Assembly: GCF_900096565.1 (NCBI RefSeq)
Contig: NZ_FMYP01000038.1
Location: 1-40,897, forward strand
Source of the DNA: Williamwhitmania taraxaci
GTDB taxonomy: Bacteria > Bacteroidota > Bacteroidia > Bacteroidales > Williamwhitmaniaceae
Reading direction: 5' to 3'
Length of the DNA: 40,897 nucleotides
Shown here: positions 1-6,822 of the stretch, in pieces
How positions within the stretch are numbered: position 1 is the stretch's first letter
Layout: each line of letters starts with the position of its first letter
The notes under the pieces: model-generated
The model's input: the letters and a program-made list of their open reading frames with translations, nothing else
What the model was told of the DNA's origin: nothing
The model's database searches: none
Position numbers and translations under genes: made by a program

Positions 1-863
1 AGAAACCATTGTCTCGCTTTATTCAGTAACTCTTCATAATTATCGACCCTTACAAATCCGGTAGCATCCACAGCAACCGGAATACCAATCACTACGGGTG
101 CTAGTATTTCCAAAATTTTGTATCCACAAACAATACTCTCTGAATTATCGGGATTTGAAGAGTGGCAGAGCTTTTCGTTGCTATTCAAAATGGTTACACA
201 AAAATCGACCCCAACCTTTTGCCGCATGTACAGTAAATCAGGAACGACATAATCTAGAAGGTTGTCATTGATCGGTAACGACCTAACCTTATCCATGCAG
301 TAAGCAATTTGTTCGGAATTTCCCATCCGCGCAAGCGCTAAGGAAATATACCACTTGGTTTTTCCCGGCACATCCCTATCCAGCACCTTTTGATACAAAA
401 TATCTTTGCCAGTGCCAATAAATCCAGCAAGAAGAACAAAATCCTTATAGTGTTGTATTCGAGTGCTTGATAGTTTCAAATTAATGAGCCTCGCCGATTC
501 TGCGTCAAAATCATCAAGGTTAAAATTTTTAAGATAGCCAAGATTCTGACCTACAATGCCCCCATCCGCATCGCCACCGCCATTGAGCAACCTGTTGACG
601 GCTAATGTTCGATTCTCGTTACTCTGGATAGCCTTTTTGTAGGTTAAATAGTATGCCTTTTGCCGAATTCGGGTAAGCGTATCGCCATAAAACGGGCTTA
701 ATTTATTAAGCAGATTCTCGAGATCACTGTCTCTAATAATAGCTTGCTCGGTGCTATAATTCGACACGCCTGTTCGACCATATTCCTGCAAATAACTTGC
801 TACATCATTAGCATAGATCCGTGGAGCAGCAACGAGCAAAATGATACTAATAATCAATCGCAT
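1..863 (-). CDS. Secreted protein of unknown function, 3' end outside window
   Basis: An open frame runs on the minus strand from an ATG at 863 to the window edge, giving at least 287 residues with no stop. The N-terminus (MRLIISIILLVAAPRIYA, then NDV) is a good Sec signal peptide, so the product is probably periplasmic or exported. The rest is soluble and mostly helical in character, with a segment KWYISLALARMGN that resembles one helical repeat of HEAT/TPR-like proteins, but this is only an impression. I do not recognise the family. The start is supported by a candidate promoter just upstream (889-918). The C-terminus lies beyond base 1, so length and any C-terminal anchor cannot be judged. 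Confidence 0.75.
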   Translation of the reverse strand, partial: MRLIISIILLVAAPRIYANDVASYLQEYGRTGVSNYSTEQAIIRDSDLENLLNKLSPFYGDTLTRIRQKAYYLTYKKAIQSNENRTLAVNRLLNGGGDADGGIVGQNLGYLKNFNLDDFDAESARLINLKLSSTRIQHYKDFVLLAGFIGTGKDILYQKVLDRDVPGKTKWYISLALARMGNSEQIAYCMDKVRSLPINDNLLDYVVPDLLYMRQKVGVDFCVTILNSNEKLCHSSNPDNSESIVCGYKILEILAPVVIGIPVAVDATGFVRVDNYEELLNKARQWF

Positions 864-888
864 ATAATTTGTTTAATGCACTAGCAAG

Positions 889-918
889 TAAACATAACAC
901 TTTATTTTTATTGCGCAA
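889..918 (-). promoter_or_regulatory. Candidate Bacteroidota promoter for the secreted-protein gene
   Basis: Read on the minus strand, TTG (916-918) is followed after 19 bases by TATGTTTA (889-896), a 7/8 match to the Bacteroidota -7 consensus TAnnTTTG. It lies about 26 bases upstream of the ATG at 863. Confidence 0.4.
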
Positions 919-999
919 TTTTTATATCACCAAAATCCAGCGCTTTGTCAAACACTCTAAGCAAAATCAATGCTTTTATTCAGTTACAATAATCTGTTC

Positions 1000-1185
1000 G
1001 GAAGTGACGCCCCCAGCTCGCGCGGACATTTTTGCTGTCCGTTCCCACCAACCACACACAGCGTAAATATAGCCAAAACCATGCACGCCGATGGCAGCTG
1101 CCCAGCCGGCCCTAGCGCACGACACGGTTGCGAGGATGTTTCGTCCGGCTGAAGCAACTTACGCCAACGCCTACATTACGGTATT
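1000..1185 (+). repeat. Interspersed intergenic repeat, copy R1 (partial)
   Basis: This fills most of the gap between the first gene and hipA. It begins with a hairpin CGGACA-loop-TGTCCG (1023-1041) followed by a segment ending in CACACAGCGTAAATATAG, which recurs at about 18990-19010. It then has a GTTTCGTCCGG motif seen again in R2. Short open frames across it (869-1152) are not convincing genes. The copy lacks the 3' module present in R2-R4. Confidence 0.6.
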
Positions 1186-1219
1186 AAAATATAATCACTT
1201 TTCGGGGTGGACTCAGGTA

Positions 1220-2470
1220 TTAACACCTAAAGGATGAGGACATTATCTCTTGTTCTGCTCTGGATATACTAATTTCCTGCGCTACTTCTTTCCAACAACT
1301 TACTGCAGCCTTAACGTCCCTAATTATTGTATCCATAGCGGAATCTGTAAGCTGAAAATACTCACCCACGCTTTTTGCAAGGTCAAAATCCAACGCATTA
1401 TTATCGGTATCAATATTCAGGGCCAATCCCTCTTTTTCGATTGAGGGATTAATATCAAATGCCGGAGAAAGAATCCAACCGTGTTTAGTTAAAATAAAGC
1501 CATGATTCCGTAGGTGGTCATCGGTGTTTGATACAGCTATACTAAAAACGATCCTTCGCCATAGCTGATTCAAATCTTTTTTGTTTTGACAGCCCATAAA
1601 CTGTATGAATTCAGCAATGTCGAGATAGCTGGCTGGCTTTTCCTTAATGGTTTCTTCATTATTTCCAGTCATGGTCATTGCACTGGCAAAATGTATTCTC
1701 TCCCCATTAAGGCGGTAAAAACGCTTCGTAAAGAAAGTATGATACTTGCCTGAGATCTTCTCAATTCTTGATTCTGCCATTTCTATCCCGGCGCTTATAA
1801 CCAGCTTATAGGCTAGAAATTCCCACGCTGCCTTATTCGTTGTATCACCTTGGGATGGAAACTTTGCTATCCACAAATCACCGTGCTCGTCCACTAAATT
1901 CGCTTTTGGCCTTGCGCCACCTAAGGAAGAGCCTGGTGCCATTAGTATTGCAAGCCACTTTTTTACAGCGTTGCTATCTTCCTCCGATTCGAGCACTTCA
2001 GCAGCGTGTTGCAATTCTCGGACATGGTTCATTGGCGGAATAGACGAATCGTGATTGTTATCCAAAAAAGGTCCATCAGATTCTAACTTAAACCGTAATG
2101 CACCCATTCTACATTCATCAAACACACCAAGTAAGAAATCAATATCATATAAATTTGGCGCAGGTCTACCCTCCTCCTTTGCATTTAGTGCAGAACGTCT
2201 TTTCATTAGAGTTCGGCCCCAAGTATCGGGCATCGAATCAAAAAACACACCGAAATTCTCTTTCCCGTTAGGATATTGCGGTCCCTTATACCATCCAATA
2301 TCAGGATCTAATAAAATTTGCTCCGATGAATGAATCCAGTCAGACGAATATTCAAAACTAAAAGCCTTTTTGCCTTTTGCTTGTTGAGCACTAAGTATGC
2401 CGATTAGCTTGGGTTCTTTCATTCCCATCCAATGAGCATAAACCAAAATATCCGTTTTTGTAGTTGCCAT
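1220..2470 (-). CDS. hipA: HipA-family serine/threonine kinase toxin
   Basis: A full-length HipA-like protein of 416 residues (E. coli HipA is about 440), with an N-terminal HipA subdomain and a C-terminal kinase-like domain in one chain. Visible motifs are the nucleotide-loop segment GSSLGGARPKA in the middle, the catalytic-loop motif NTDDHLRNHG and the metal-binding segment PAFDINPS. Family members phosphorylate aminoacyl-tRNA synthetases (GltX for E. coli HipA) and so stall translation; the target here cannot be read from sequence. It starts one base after the stop of the upstream HTH gene, so the two form a translationally tight hipBA operon. The catalytic Asp residues appear intact, so the toxin is probably active. 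Confidence 0.9.
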   Translation of the reverse strand: MATTKTDILVYAHWMGMKEPKLIGILSAQQAKGKKAFSFEYSSDWIHSSEQILLDPDIGWYKGPQYPNGKENFGVFFDSMPDTWGRTLMKRRSALNAKEEGRPAPNLYDIDFLLGVFDECRMGALRFKLESDGPFLDNNHDSSIPPMNHVRELQHAAEVLESEEDSNAVKKWLAILMAPGSSLGGARPKANLVDEHGDLWIAKFPSQGDTTNKAAWEFLAYKLVISAGIEMAESRIEKISGKYHTFFTKRFYRLNGERIHFASAMTMTGNNEETIKEKPASYLDIAEFIQFMGCQNKKDLNQLWRRIVFSIAVSNTDDHLRNHGFILTKHGWILSPAFDINPSIEKEGLALNIDTDNNALDFDLAKSVGEYFQLTDSAMDTIIRDVKAAVSCWKEVAQEISISRAEQEIMSSSFRC

Positions 2471-2471
2471 A

Positions 2472-2768
2472 TTACTTGTTTCCGGTTAAGCTAAGATCTT
2501 GAAGCTTTCTGCCAAAGCTATCGTCAGCAGCAAGTTTCAAAAAGTCATCTTGCAATCCTAATACTCTGAAAGTATTAAAATAAGCAGCCATTGAAACACT
2601 CCCATTCCCTCTCTCAATTTGGTACAAAGTAGATCTATTAATTCCAGCCCGTTCGCTTACCTGTATTGTAGTCAGTTTCCTACGCTTTCGGGCTAGTTTG
2701 ATATTTTCACCTACTTGTTCCATTATCTTTTGGTGCTTTGGGAACAATACCTTCTTCTTGGTGTTCAT
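2472..2768 (-). CDS. hipB: HipB-like XRE-family antitoxin/repressor
   Basis: 98 residues from the ATG at 2768 (MNTKKKVLFP). A longer frame begins at 2825, but it would run through the predicted -7 promoter element, so the internal start is preferred. Residues about 20-75 form a Cro/C1-type helix-turn-helix (IQVSERAGINRSTLYQIERG). The gene lies directly upstream of hipA with one base between stop and start, the usual antitoxin-toxin order. HipB proteins bind the operon promoter as dimers and sequester the toxin. A matching inverted repeat surrounds the promoter here. Confidence 0.85.
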   Translation of the reverse strand: MNTKKKVLFPKHQKIMEQVGENIKLARKRRKLTTIQVSERAGINRSTLYQIERGNGSVSMAAYFNTFRVLGLQDDFLKLAADDSFGRKLQDLSLTGNK

Positions 2769-2782
2769 TGGTATATGTTGTT

Positions 2783-2822
2783 TATTATCCACAAATATAT
2801 ACATATTGATGATAATAGTCAA
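2783..2822 (-). promoter_or_regulatory. hipBA promoter with flanking inverted repeat (candidate HipB operator)
   Basis: On the minus strand TTG (2820-2822), then 20 bases, then TATATTTG (2792-2799), a perfect match to TAnnTTTG. The predicted transcript starts near 2785, about 17 bases before the hipB ATG. A perfect 7-bp inverted repeat, TATTATC (2811-2817, read on minus) and GATAATA (2783-2789, read on minus), separated by 21 bp, brackets the -7 element. That is a plausible autoregulatory operator. Confidence 0.6.
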
Positions 2823-2855
2823 CACTTATAACTAAAGATTAACATCAGTGCCCGA

Positions 2856-3300
2856 ATTCAAATTACAAATACAACTTATCGGATAGCAGTGAGAAGAGCA
2901 TTACATTTTTCCCGTCAGTGCCCTGCGAGCCTTGGCAGATGTAAAAACAGCAAAAACCATGAACGCCGGTAGCAGCCACGATAAGCGCACGGCAGATATT
3001 CAGGATGTTTCGTCCGGTTGCAACGGCTTACGCCAGCGAAAAGTCCGAGTGCGACTAGTATTCCGCCGCGTAGTAGTCGCGCCCGGACTAGCTGCATTGC
3101 TTGCAAGGACGGAAGCGTTGTCCAGCGGCAACGGCTTTAATCCACCTCGCTTGGCCTGCTTGCCGTATGGGCAACATGCCCATGCCACCGCTTTGTGCTC
3201 TAGGCATGGCTGCGGTTATGCAAGCTTGCTGCAAAGTGACTGTGTTGCGCATTGGCAATGGTTCGTAGTTCACGGACAGCATGTCTGCACAATCGGGGGC
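2856..3300 (+). repeat. Interspersed intergenic repeat, copy R2 (long form)
   Basis: The copy occupies the divergent gap between hipB and fic. Its first 68 bp (2856-2923) recur at 5484-5551 with one mismatch. Positions 3031-3194 match 4680-4843 with four differences in 164 bp. The central part holds an imperfect inverted repeat around AGTCCGAGTGCGACTA and TAGTCGCGCCCGGACT. The 3' end carries a GGACAGCATGTCTG hairpin-like motif related to those ending R4. Several 60-126 residue open frames cross it on both strands, but they recur only because the DNA recurs. Confidence 0.8.
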
Positions 3301-3337
3301 GAAGAAATTTAAATTACCGCGACATTAATTTAAGTTA

Positions 3338-3369
3338 TTTGCCTTTTTCTTAAATAAGAACTATCTTTG
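3338..3369 (+). promoter_or_regulatory. Promoter of the fic gene
   Basis: TTTG (3338-3341), 20-base spacer, TATCTTTG (3362-3369), a perfect TAnnTTTG. The predicted start of transcription is near 3376, which excludes the TTG at 3367 as the translation start and supports the ATG at 3388. Confidence 0.65.
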
Positions 3370-3387
3370 TTAAACCTAATAAAGGAG

Positions 3388-4512
3388 ATGAAAAACTACA
3401 TATCTGGAAACTACATAAGTCAAGGCTACTACAAAAGTTTCGTCCCAACGAGCATCAATAGGCAGTGGCAGATAGAAAACATGGAGGTGTTCCATTTACT
3501 CAGTCAGGCCGACCGAGAGCTGGGCAGGTTGGATATGTACTCTAAGTATATTCCAAATTTGGAGCTCTTCATTAGCATGCACGTTATAAAGGAAGCAACC
3601 CAAAGCAGCAGGATAGAAGGGACAAGGACAAACATGGAAGAGGCTCTTTTAGACAAGGAAGATGTGCCTCTTGACAAAAGAGATGATTGGGAGGAGGTTC
3701 AAAACTACATACAGGCCATGGATGCAGCGATAGCCGTAATGAAGGATTTGCCCTTTTCGTCACTACTTATAAGGGAAACCCATAAAACGCTGATGCAAGG
3801 GGTTCGAGGTAAGAACAAGCAGCCGGGAGAATTCAGAACAAGCCAGAATTGGATAGGAGGCGTAACAATTAATGACGCTACATTTATTCCACCTCCACAC
3901 ACCTCCGTTCCGGACCTCATGAGCGATATCGAACGGTTTACGCATAATGAAAATATATTTCTACCTGACCTGCTTAAAATTGCACTCATACACTACCAAT
4001 TTGAAACAATTCACCCCTTCTTAGATGGAAATGGTAGAATCGGAAGGCTACTAATTACCCTTTACCTAGTAAATAAAGGAATCTTAAAAAGACCTATTCT
4101 CTATTTGTCCGATTTCTTTGAAAGAAACAGAGGGTTGTACTACGATAATTTAATGACTGTTAGGGTGAAGAATAACCTGGATCAATGGTTTAAGTTCTTT
4201 TTGGTAGGTGTTATCGAGACTTCTCAAAAGGGTATACAAACATTCGATAGCATACTGCAGCTAGAAAAGCAGGTTACCGCTCAGCTACAAACCCTTGGGA
4301 GCAGAGCTGCCAATGCCCAAAAGGTGGTGAACTATCTATACCAAAGACCGATGCTAAATGCAGAAAAAGTCAGCGAAATTGCAGCAATTTCAGCACCTTC
4401 GGCATACAAGCTAATTGAAGAACTCGAAAAGTTAAATATTCTGAAGGAGATTACCGGCGGCCAACGGAAAAGAGTTTACATATTCGAGGATTACCTCAAT
4501 ATTTTTAAGTAA
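3388..4512 (+). CDS. Fic-family protein (class II, probable AMP-transferase)
   Basis: 374 residues from the ATG at 3388; an earlier in-frame TTG overlaps the promoter. The protein has a Fic N-terminal domain, a Fic core with the full active-site motif HPFLDGNGRIGR (about residues 209-220), and a C-terminal winged-helix-like part (about 300-370). Upstream of the core, SSRIEGT (about 73-79) fits the inhibitory-helix pattern [S/T]xxxE[G/N], whose Glu blocks ATP binding. That placement makes it a self-inhibited class II Fic protein. Family members usually transfer AMP from ATP to a protein hydroxyl; the target is unknown. No separate antitoxin gene lies beside it, as expected when the inhibitory motif is internal. 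It stands alone between two repeat copies. Confidence 0.9.
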   Translation: MKNYISGNYISQGYYKSFVPTSINRQWQIENMEVFHLLSQADRELGRLDMYSKYIPNLELFISMHVIKEATQSSRIEGTRTNMEEALLDKEDVPLDKRDDWEEVQNYIQAMDAAIAVMKDLPFSSLLIRETHKTLMQGVRGKNKQPGEFRTSQNWIGGVTINDATFIPPPHTSVPDLMSDIERFTHNENIFLPDLLKIALIHYQFETIHPFLDGNGRIGRLLITLYLVNKGILKRPILYLSDFFERNRGLYYDNLMTVRVKNNLDQWFKFFLVGVIETSQKGIQTFDSILQLEKQVTAQLQTLGSRAANAQKVVNYLYQRPMLNAEKVSEIAAISAPSAYKLIEELEKLNILKEITGGQRKRVYIFEDYLNIFK

Positions 4513-4534
4513 ACCTAGCTGGCACGAAACCTCC

Positions 4535-4960
4535 TTCGGCGGTCAGGCTATTTTTCCTGTCCGTGCCCTGCAAGCCTTGGCTGATGTAAATGTAGCAAAA
4601 AACCAGCACGCTGGTGGTAGATGCGCAACCCCAGCGCACGATAGATATTCAGGACGTTCCGTCCGGCTGAAGCAGCATACGCCAGCGAAAAGTCCGAGTG
4701 CGACTAGTATTCCGCCGCGTAGTAGTCGCGCCCGGACTAGCTGCATTGCTTGCAAGGACGGAAGCGTTGTCCGGCTGCAACGGCTTTAATCCACCTCGCT
4801 TGGCCTGCTTGCCGTATGAGCAGCATGCCCATGCCACCGCTTTATCTTCTTGGCATGGCTGCGGATATACTACCTTACTGCTAAGCGCCTGTTTTGATGA
4901 TCTATCCACAGCGAACGGACGTTCCGTCCGCTCAACCAATGCTATACGTTCGGGCTAGCG
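4535..4960 (+). repeat. Interspersed intergenic repeat, copy R3 (long form)
   Basis: It fills the convergent gap between fic and the next minus-strand gene. The 5' module (CTGTCCGTGCCCTGCAAGCC) recurs in R5. The central 164 bp (4680-4843) are 160/164 identical to R2. The 3' end is a perfect hairpin CGGACG-TTC-CGTCCG (4916-4930). In other copies the stem is the same but the loop is AAA or AAAGA, so the stem is kept while the loop varies. Confidence 0.8.
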
Positions 4961-4967
4961 TGGTGAT

Positions 4968-5459
4968 TTAACTTTTTTTATTCCCGAGTATATCCTCTGG
5001 ATATTTAATCAAGTAACCAATGGCGATAAAACTTGTAATTAACCCAGCAAGCAAAAAGCCCCAAGCCATACCGATGCTTTTCTCATATGGAATAATTATT
5101 TTATCGCCCTTTTCTATCTGAGCAATTTCATTTTTTCTATTGTCTGTATGTAACCATATAATAATTATATCTCCTATCGATAATGATTTGTCAATAATTT
5201 CCATGTGTGATTTAATCGTTGTAGTATAATCAATTTGATTATTTGTCATTGTTATTATTGTGGTGGGTGATGTATATACCGTATTTTTGAATTTATATTG
5301 AACGTCCCTATTTTCAATTTTTTCAATTACCCCTTTTGCCTGTGGAAATTTATTAACATCCACAAGCAAATGATTTCCACCATAATATGTAAAACACATT
5401 CCAATGGGCAATAGGAATAGCAATGTCCGAAAATACCTAGTTTTGTTAAAGAAACCCAT
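4968..5459 (-). CDS. Two-helix membrane protein of unknown function
   Basis: 163 residues with a hydrophobic segment near the N-terminus (about residues 10-30) and another near the C-terminus (about 127-151). Between them is a roughly 95-residue polar, beta-rich domain containing VIEKIENRDVQYKFK and SIGDIIIIWL. A short tail IKYPEDILGNKKS follows. The topology resembles the DUF3592 type of small membrane protein, but I cannot assign a family. The gene at 5944-6459 has the same layout and a matching tail motif (IKHPEVI), so the two are probably distant paralogues. Low G+C compared with the flanking repeats. The 68-bp sequence upstream of its start is also found upstream of hipB. Confidence 0.7.
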   Translation of the reverse strand: MGFFNKTRYFRTLLFLLPIGMCFTYYGGNHLLVDVNKFPQAKGVIEKIENRDVQYKFKNTVYTSPTTIITMTNNQIDYTTTIKSHMEIIDKSLSIGDIIIIWLHTDNRKNEIAQIEKGDKIIIPYEKSIGMAWGFLLAGLITSFIAIGYLIKYPEDILGNKKS

Positions 5460-5483
5460 AACTCAATTATTTAATTATCCTAA

Positions 5484-5930
5484 ATTCAAATAACAAATAC
5501 AACTTATCGGATAGCAGTGAGAAGAGCATTACATTTTTCCCGTCAGTGCCCAGCACGCCAATGCAAGTGTAAATATAACAAAAAACCTGCATCGTGGTAG
5601 CAGCTGCGCAACCCCAGCGCACGGCATATATTCAGGACGTGCCCTCCAGCTACCAAAAGCCTTAAGCCGCCTCGCTTGGCAAGCTTACCGTATGCGCAAC
5701 ATGCCCATGCCACCGCTTTTTGCTCTTGGCTAGGCTGCGGTTATGCTACCTTACTGCAAAGTGCCTGTTTTGCTGCACTGACCACCTTTTGCAGCGAACG
5801 GACGAAAGACGTCCGCTCGAGCAGTGCTAGTTGTCCGGGCTAGCGGGGTTAGCGCCTGTGCTGGCTGCACTGGCAACGGTTCGTAGTTCACGGACAGCAT
5901 GTCCGCGATAGCGGGGTGTGTTAAATCCGC
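5484..5930 (+). repeat. Interspersed intergenic repeat, copy R4 (long form, internal deletion)
   Basis: It begins with the 68-bp block shared with R2 (one mismatch). It lacks the AGTCCGAGTGCGACTA inverted-repeat section. It contains the ATGCGCAACATGCCCATGCC and CTGCGGTTATGCTACC 3' module. It ends with two hairpins: CGGACG-AAAGA-CGTCCG (5799-5815) and CGGACA-GCA-TGTCCG (5891-5905). The frame at 5751-5957 is not a gene. Confidence 0.75.
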
Positions 5931-5943
5931 GCCAGCAGGTGAA

Positions 5944-6459
5944 TCAGTCCAACTCAATTCCTTTTTTTTCTGCGATTCTAGAAGAGATAACCTCAGGATG
6001 CTTTATTATTGCATAAACCATTATTGCCAATAGAAAAAGACCAACAACAAGAAATCCTATATCAATATGCATTTCTGATAATTGATCGTATTCAACAATA
6101 ACGTCATCATTAACCTTTATCTGTTCAATCTCACCATATGTGTTTCCCAACCAAATCTCAATGTTTGCATTTTTTTTTGCAACTTTTTTAATTGCGATTA
6201 TATGTTTTGCAACCCATGTGCCAAAAATAATTTCATTACTATTAAGTTTAATTGTAACACCATAGTTTCCTCTAGTTGTATCTTTAAATTGCACATATCC
6301 ATCTTTTATCCACTCCAAACGCCCCTTGTAATATTCCAACTTTTCCAACGGAGGTGTCTGAACAATTCCTTTAGTACCTAGAAATATACAAACTATTGCT
6401 CCGACCAACATTTTACCAGCATGGGTCTGAACAGGATCATTCAGAAACTTGAATTTCAT
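5944..6459 (-). CDS. Two-helix membrane protein, probable paralogue of the 4968-5459 product
   Basis: 171 residues with hydrophobic segments at about 16-34 and 133-152 and a beta-rich middle domain between them (YYKGRLEWIKDGYVQFKD; ANIEIWLGNTYGEIEQIKV). A tail IKHPEVISSRIAEKKG parallels IKYPEDI in the neighbouring gene. Function unknown. The sequence before the start reads GGGGAGG six bases from the ATG, a strong Shine-Dalgarno-like site that is unusual for this phylum and supports the chosen start. The gene lies between repeat copies R4 and R5, so the pair could have arisen by duplication of a gene-plus-repeat unit. Confidence 0.7.
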   Translation of the reverse strand: MKFKFLNDPVQTHAGKMLVGAIVCIFLGTKGIVQTPPLEKLEYYKGRLEWIKDGYVQFKDTTRGNYGVTIKLNSNEIIFGTWVAKHIIAIKKVAKKNANIEIWLGNTYGEIEQIKVNDDVIVEYDQLSEMHIDIGFLVVGLFLLAIMVYAIIKHPEVISSRIAEKKGIELD

Positions 6460-6519
6460 ACGTAGCCTCCCCTATGTTTTTGATTAAATCATCAATATGC
6501 TTTGCCTCATTAACACCCA

Positions 6520-6680
6520 GATCGCACGGACATTTTTCCTGTCCGTGCCCTGCAAGCCTTGGCAGATGTAAATGTAGCAAAAAACTAGCACGCGGGTAGC
6601 AACTGCGCATCCTTGTATAGCACCCGGAACGATTGCACGGACGGCCGGTCCAGCGGTAGCAGGAATCGTGTTCATCAAAT
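6520..6680 (+). repeat. Interspersed intergenic repeat, copy R5 (5' module only)
   Basis: It starts with a perfect 9-bp stem GCACGGACA-TTTTTCC-TGTCCGTGC (6524-6548), continues with CCTGCAAGCCTTGGCAGATG as in R2 and R3, then decays near 6680. The rest of the gap to 6790 shows nothing I can name. Confidence 0.7.
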
Positions 6681-6790
6681 ACCCTCAAACGAATTACAAA
6701 CGAGTGGGTTGTATGCCATGCTGCAAACTTACCGAGAAAGCGCCTTTCGATAAAACCCCAACTTTTTCGTCAGGGTTCCCAATATTTCCG

Positions 6791-6798
6791 TTACTTTG
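6791..6798 (+). promoter_or_regulatory. Possible -7 element for the Ehr-like operon
   Basis: TTACTTTG is a 7/8 match to TAnnTTTG and sits 24 bases before the ATG at 6823. No clear TTTG is visible at -33, so this is weak. Confidence 0.3.
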
Positions 6799-6822
6799 CC
6801 ATAAAATTCTGTTATAACGGAT

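Noticed and set aside
869-1152. Two 60-65 residue plus-strand ORFs
   Set aside because: They overlap each other in different frames, cross the promoter region of the first gene and repeat R1, and show no protein features.
2932-3312. 126-residue plus-strand ORF and overlapping minus-strand ORFs between hipB and fic
   Set aside because: They lie wholly in repeat R2. The same frames recur in R3 because the DNA is repeated, on both strands at once, without start signals.
4543-4958. Overlapping 70-96 residue ORFs on both strands after fic
   Set aside because: These lie in repeat R3 and have no family or promoter support.
6437-6688. 83-residue minus-strand ORF overlapping the start of the 5944-6459 gene
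   Set aside because: It crosses repeat R5 and the Shine-Dalgarno-like site of the accepted gene.
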